A stretch of 8,637 bases of DNA from JBBIND01 sp037444075 (GTDB taxonomy: Bacteria > Acidobacteriota > Terriglobia > Bryobacterales > Bryobacteraceae), in NCBI GenBank assembly GCA_037444075.1, contig JBBIND010000100.1:1-8637 (forward strand). Reading direction: 5' to 3'. The notes under the pieces are model-generated. The model was not told the DNA's origin and searched no databases. It saw only the letters and a program-made list of their open reading frames with translations. How positions within the stretch are numbered: the first letter of the stretch is position 1; the number at the start of each line of letters is the position of its first letter. The translations under genes were made by a program, and so were the position numbers. Below, one piece after another: positions 5,939 to 8,637 of the stretch.

Positions 5939-8440
5939 ATCAGCCGCTGCAGTTTCGGCTTTGACTTGCCATCCCCGCAGTGCGCCGGGGATGGCCACGC
6001 CGGCCAGCGCGTACAGCAATGCGCCCAGGAGCAGGGTTTCGCGCAGTCCCAGGAAAATACCTGCGCAGAGAGCCAGCGTGGAACCAAGCACGCTGGCAGC
6101 CGCATTCAATGACCAGGCCCACCGCACCGCGGTGCGGCTGCGGGCCTCCAACCGGAGCAACCCCGCAGGGAAGGGAATGCCCAGCAGGAAACCTACGGGC
6201 GCGAGCATCAACGCCGTCAGCAGCGCTTTCGCCCCGAGCGGCCAACCCGCTGCCACGCCCGTCATCGGCGGAAGGGAATAGGCCAGCAGCGCCACCATCA
6301 GGCCGACCACGGCCAGCGTGCCCGCCAGGCGGCGGTCAGAATCCCTGACGACACGGCGGCTGAAGTAGCTGCCAATCCCGCTCGAAACCAGCATGGAGAA
6401 GATAACCAGCGTCAATGCGTACGTGGGATGCCCCAGGAATCCCACCAGGCGTTGTATCAACGCAATCTGAATGACGATGTAGCCTGCGCCTACAAAAGCG
6501 AAGAAAGCGAGGAAGCGCAAGCCGCTGCGGTCACGAGGCAGGCGGCTGCCCGCCAACAGCGGCGGCAGCACCAGGATAATGGCCGTCGCGGCAAGGCTGA
6601 CCCCCACCAACCGGACGATCAAGGGAATAGCCCCGTTGGCCGTCCTTCCGGTGCCCTCTCCGGCGCCCGGCATCACGTAATGCCGCCAGTCAGCCAGTTT
6701 GGCATCGAAGAAGAAGAAGGGCCGGTTGTCGTCCGCCGGGGTGAGGTCGTAAGGATACTGCTGCTCGAGAGACCGCGAGGAGGTGGAGCGCAACAGGAGT
6801 GAAAACGGCTCGAGTTCCGCCTTCACGGGCAGGTAAAGGGTCTCTGCCCAGCCTTCTGCAAGGTAGCCTGCGGCACGCTCAATGTCGCCCGCCTGAAGCG
6901 GTTCCAGAAAAATGAGCACCGTATCTCTCTCGCCGTTCGGGGCGGCGCCAGCCGGGCTCGCCTCACGCAGCGCCAGGATGTGCCGCCACGGTTCAGTCTT
7001 GCCAGCGCGCCTGAGCGCTTCGGCCCCTATGGCGGCCAGCCTGATGGACTCCCGGGGAGGGTCCGACCCCCAGCGCGTGAAAGAGAGTAAACCGCCCGGC
7101 TCCAGATGTTCCAGGTAGTCCTCAAATGCCTCGACGGTGAACAAAGTGTTTTCCGTAAGGGCGAAGGCGCCCGCCGAGGAAGCGGCGTAAGTATCCGACA
7201 ATGAGGCTTGAATCACCTGGTACTTCTCGCGGCGGGAACGTATGTAGCTACGGCCCTCCTCAACGGCGATGCGCACCTCCGGACGAAGATAGAGGTTGCC
7301 GCTCAGTGAGGCAAAGCGCTTCCGCATGATCGTATTGGCGATGATGGGATTAATCTCCACGCCGGTAACGTCACGGCTGCCGGAGGCCAGTGCCCGAGCT
7401 ATGTCCCAACCGCCACCTGGCCCGATGATGAGCGTCTTGGCCGACGGCCGCATCAAGTAGGCGAAACCGGCCCCCTGCGAGAGCAAGCGGCGCTTTTCAC
7501 TGTCACTGAGTTTGCCGCGTTCAAGCCGCACGATATCCATCGAGGCATCGGCGTCTACATAGATGCGGACGCTCTTCTCATCCGGTGAAGGAGCCAGAGC
7601 CACGCGGGAGAAGCTGTTCCACTTGACGAATTGCTCTCCGGTCAAGGCTCGGCCCTTGGCGTGACGGACCTCGATCACCCCTCGTTTGACATTGAACACG
7701 AGCAGCGCTACCAGGGCGAGCGCCAGAGCGACGGCGCCGATGCGCCCGACAGCTTTGCCGGCGAGGTTGTACCAAATGGCCGCGCTGGCGGCGAAGAAAG
7801 CCGCCGAGGCAATGACAGTTCCCGGTCCGCCCACATAATTCAGCAGCGGAATCAGCAGCAGGCAACCGCCTGCGGCGCCGAGCAAATCATAGAAATAGAC
7901 ACGCTCCACGCGGCGGATGGTCTCGGCGATGGCTAGGGAGATAACAGCGCCGGCCAGGAAGAAGGGCACCGCGCTGGTCACGTAAATCAGGGCCAGTGTA
8001 AGCCCGTCGGGAGGGCCTTCCCGGCTGAGCAGGTAGCCCAGCGTAAGAATGACCGCAAACCCGTTGGTGCATGCCAGAGTGCCCAGCTTCGCAAAAATGT
8101 TGCCCCTCTGCGCCGCCACCACATAGCTGAAGAGCCCGCCGGCGCCCAGCCCGAACAGCGCAATGGAAATGGCCAGGAACGCGAAGTGGTAGTAGAACAC
8201 CACCGAGAAGATCCGCGTGAGGGACAACTCGAGCAGGAGTGTGGCGAGAGTTGTCAAAGCGACCGCAAGGTAGACTTGCGGCCAGTTAAGAGCGGGGGGG
8301 CCTCCCGAGGAAAAAGTACGAGACAAATCCCATGTTAGAATACGACCGCTCAACCTGTCTCTGAGAAGTGAGCTTCTCGCTTCGGGTGCGGCCCAAGCGG
8401 ATCTCAGGCGAACCGCCGGCGCTCGCGCGCCGCAGCCCAT
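5936..8440 (-). CDS. Polytopic membrane protein with central spermidine-synthase-like (SAM-binding) domain
   Basis: This is a large inner-membrane protein, with about seven N-terminal membrane segments (roughly residues 53-250), a soluble Rossmann-fold spermidine-synthase-like domain (about 255-590) and about seven C-terminal segments (607-822). Family signatures are LLELSLTRIFSVVFYYHFAFLAISIALFGLGAGG (69-102), the nucleotide-binding LIIGPGGGWDIARAL (337-351) with VEINP (361-365), LTPADDNRPFFFF (566-578), GHPTYALTLVIFSMLVSSGIGSYFS (670-693), LGIPFPAGL (753-761) and WAWSLNAAASVLGS (774-787). The canonical DS-D-P catalytic stretch of aminopropyltransferases reads ASLSDTYA (412-419), so classic spermidine synthesis is doubtful; the family is uncharacterised. 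The start is uncertain: residues 1-50 look non-native. In-frame TTG codons lie at 8351-8353 and 8324-8326, and an ATG at 8331-8333 is out of frame by one base across a seven-G run at 8294-8300. Confidence 0.85.
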   Translation of the reverse strand: MGCGARAPAVRLRSAWAAPEARSSLLRDRLSGRILTWDLSRTFSSGGPPALNWPQVYLAVALTTLATLLLELSLTRIFSVVFYYHFAFLAISIALFGLGAGGLFSYVVAAQRGNIFAKLGTLACTNGFAVILTLGYLLSREGPPDGLTLALIYVTSAVPFFLAGAVISLAIAETIRRVERVYFYDLLGAAGGCLLLIPLLNYVGGPGTVIASAAFFAASAAIWYNLAGKAVGRIGAVALALALVALLVFNVKRGVIEVRHAKGRALTGEQFVKWNSFSRVALAPSPDEKSVRIYVDADASMDIVRLERGKLSDSEKRRLLSQGAGFAYLMRPSAKTLIIGPGGGWDIARALASGSRDVTGVEINPIIANTIMRKRFASLSGNLYLRPEVRIAVEEGRSYIRSRREKYQVIQASLSDTYAASSAGAFALTENTLFTVEAFEDYLEHLEPGGLLSFTRWGSDPPRESIRLAAIGAEALRRAGKTEPWRHILALREASPAGAAPNGERDTVLIFLEPLQAGDIERAAGYLAEGWAETLYLPVKAELEPFSLLLRSTSSRSLEQQYPYDLTPADDNRPFFFFDAKLADWRHYVMPGAGEGTGRTANGAIPLIVRLVGVSLAATAIILVLPPLLAGSRLPRDRSGLRFLAFFAFVGAGYIVIQIALIQRLVGFLGHPTYALTLVIFSMLVSSGIGSYFSRRVVRDSDRRLAGTLAVVGLMVALLAYSLPPMTGVAAGWPLGAKALLTALMLAPVGFLLGIPFPAGLLRLEARSRTAVRWAWSLNAAASVLGSTLALCAGIFLGLRETLLLGALLYALAGVAIPGALRGWQVKAETAAAD

Positions 8441-8499
8441 GGCCCTGTGGCTCCAGAAAGGGCGCTCCCGCGTGACTGCGGATCAACTGTGCGAGGCCA

Positions 8500-8540
8500 G
8501 AAGAAACAACGCCCGGGACGGCTCTCAGTCCGTCCCGGGA
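8500..8540 (-). terminator. Rho-independent terminator downstream of the GroEL-like gene
   Basis: On the minus strand CCCGGGACGG and CCGTCCCGGG (8539-8530 and 8521-8512) form a perfect 10-bp stem with an 8-base loop. It is followed by CGTTGTTTCTTCTGG, a T-rich tail. It lies about 47 bases after the stop of the GroEL-like gene and 72 bases before the first possible start of the membrane-protein gene, which argues for separate transcripts. Confidence 0.8.
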
Positions 8541-8586
8541 GGGGTCGCCATCCTGGAAGGGTGGCTATTGATGCAGTTGCATGGAT

Positions 8587-8637
8587 CTAGTAATCCATGT
8601 CGTGGCCGTGCGGGCCGCCGGGACCGCCGGCCGGGGC
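8587..8637 (-). CDS. groEL: C-terminal 16 residues of a probable GroEL chaperonin (partial)
   Basis: The last 16 codons of a minus-strand gene run in from the right edge and read APAGGPGGPHGHDMDY, ending in TAG (8587-8589). A glycine-rich flexible tail ending in an acidic, aromatic D-M-D-Y is typical of the 60-kDa chaperonin GroEL, whose tails usually carry GGM repeats; here proline and histidine replace most methionines. A strong terminator follows. The call rests on this tail alone, so another protein with a Gly-rich end remains possible. Confidence 0.6.
   Translation of the reverse strand, partial: APAGGPGGPHGHDMDY

Overview
The window looks like chromosomal DNA of a GC-rich Acidobacterium, most likely of the Solibacter/Bryobacter type. 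The main evidence is a TonB-dependent receptor with an N-terminal carboxypeptidase-regulatory-like domain, of the kind greatly expanded in that group. A polytopic membrane protein carrying a spermidine-synthase-like domain and a stand-alone family 88 glycoside hydrolase fit the same picture. Taxonomy is inferred from protein style, not from a marker gene.

Layout, left to right. The N-terminal 413 codons of a TonB-dependent receptor run on the minus strand off the left edge; a 27-bp repeat at that edge shifts the frame and looks like an assembly join. Divergent from it is thiG (thiazole synthase, plus). Converging on thiG is an orphan LytS-type sensor histidine kinase (minus). About 50 bp separate the kinase from a divergent ribA (GTP cyclohydrolase II, plus), and this gap holds a palindromic octamer that presents TATAAT on both strands. 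After ribA come 494 non-coding bases with a structured repeat that contains a 90-bp tandem duplication, followed by a separate hairpin. Then comes a GH88 unsaturated glucuronyl hydrolase (plus). A second, inverted copy of the repeat lies between this gene and a convergent 834-codon membrane protein with a spermidine-synthase-like domain (minus). Upstream of that gene are a strong Rho-independent terminator and the last 16 codons of a gene whose tail resembles GroEL (minus).

How the genes relate: these are mostly single-gene units with alternating orientation, not an operon. thiG and ribA are housekeeping cofactor genes (thiamine thiazole and riboflavin) separated from their pathway partners. 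GH88 and the TonB receptor fit a polysaccharide-scavenging lifestyle but are not adjacent.

The least ordinary feature is the repeat found once after ribA and once, inverted, after the membrane-protein gene. Each copy begins at the stop codon of the gene before it and points the same way as that gene. Between the copies, a 7-bp stem is kept although two of its base pairs are exchanged in a compensatory way. This suggests selection for a folded nucleic acid, or a mobile palindromic (REP/MITE-like) element. I see no defence system, CRISPR array, rRNA, tRNA or transposase.
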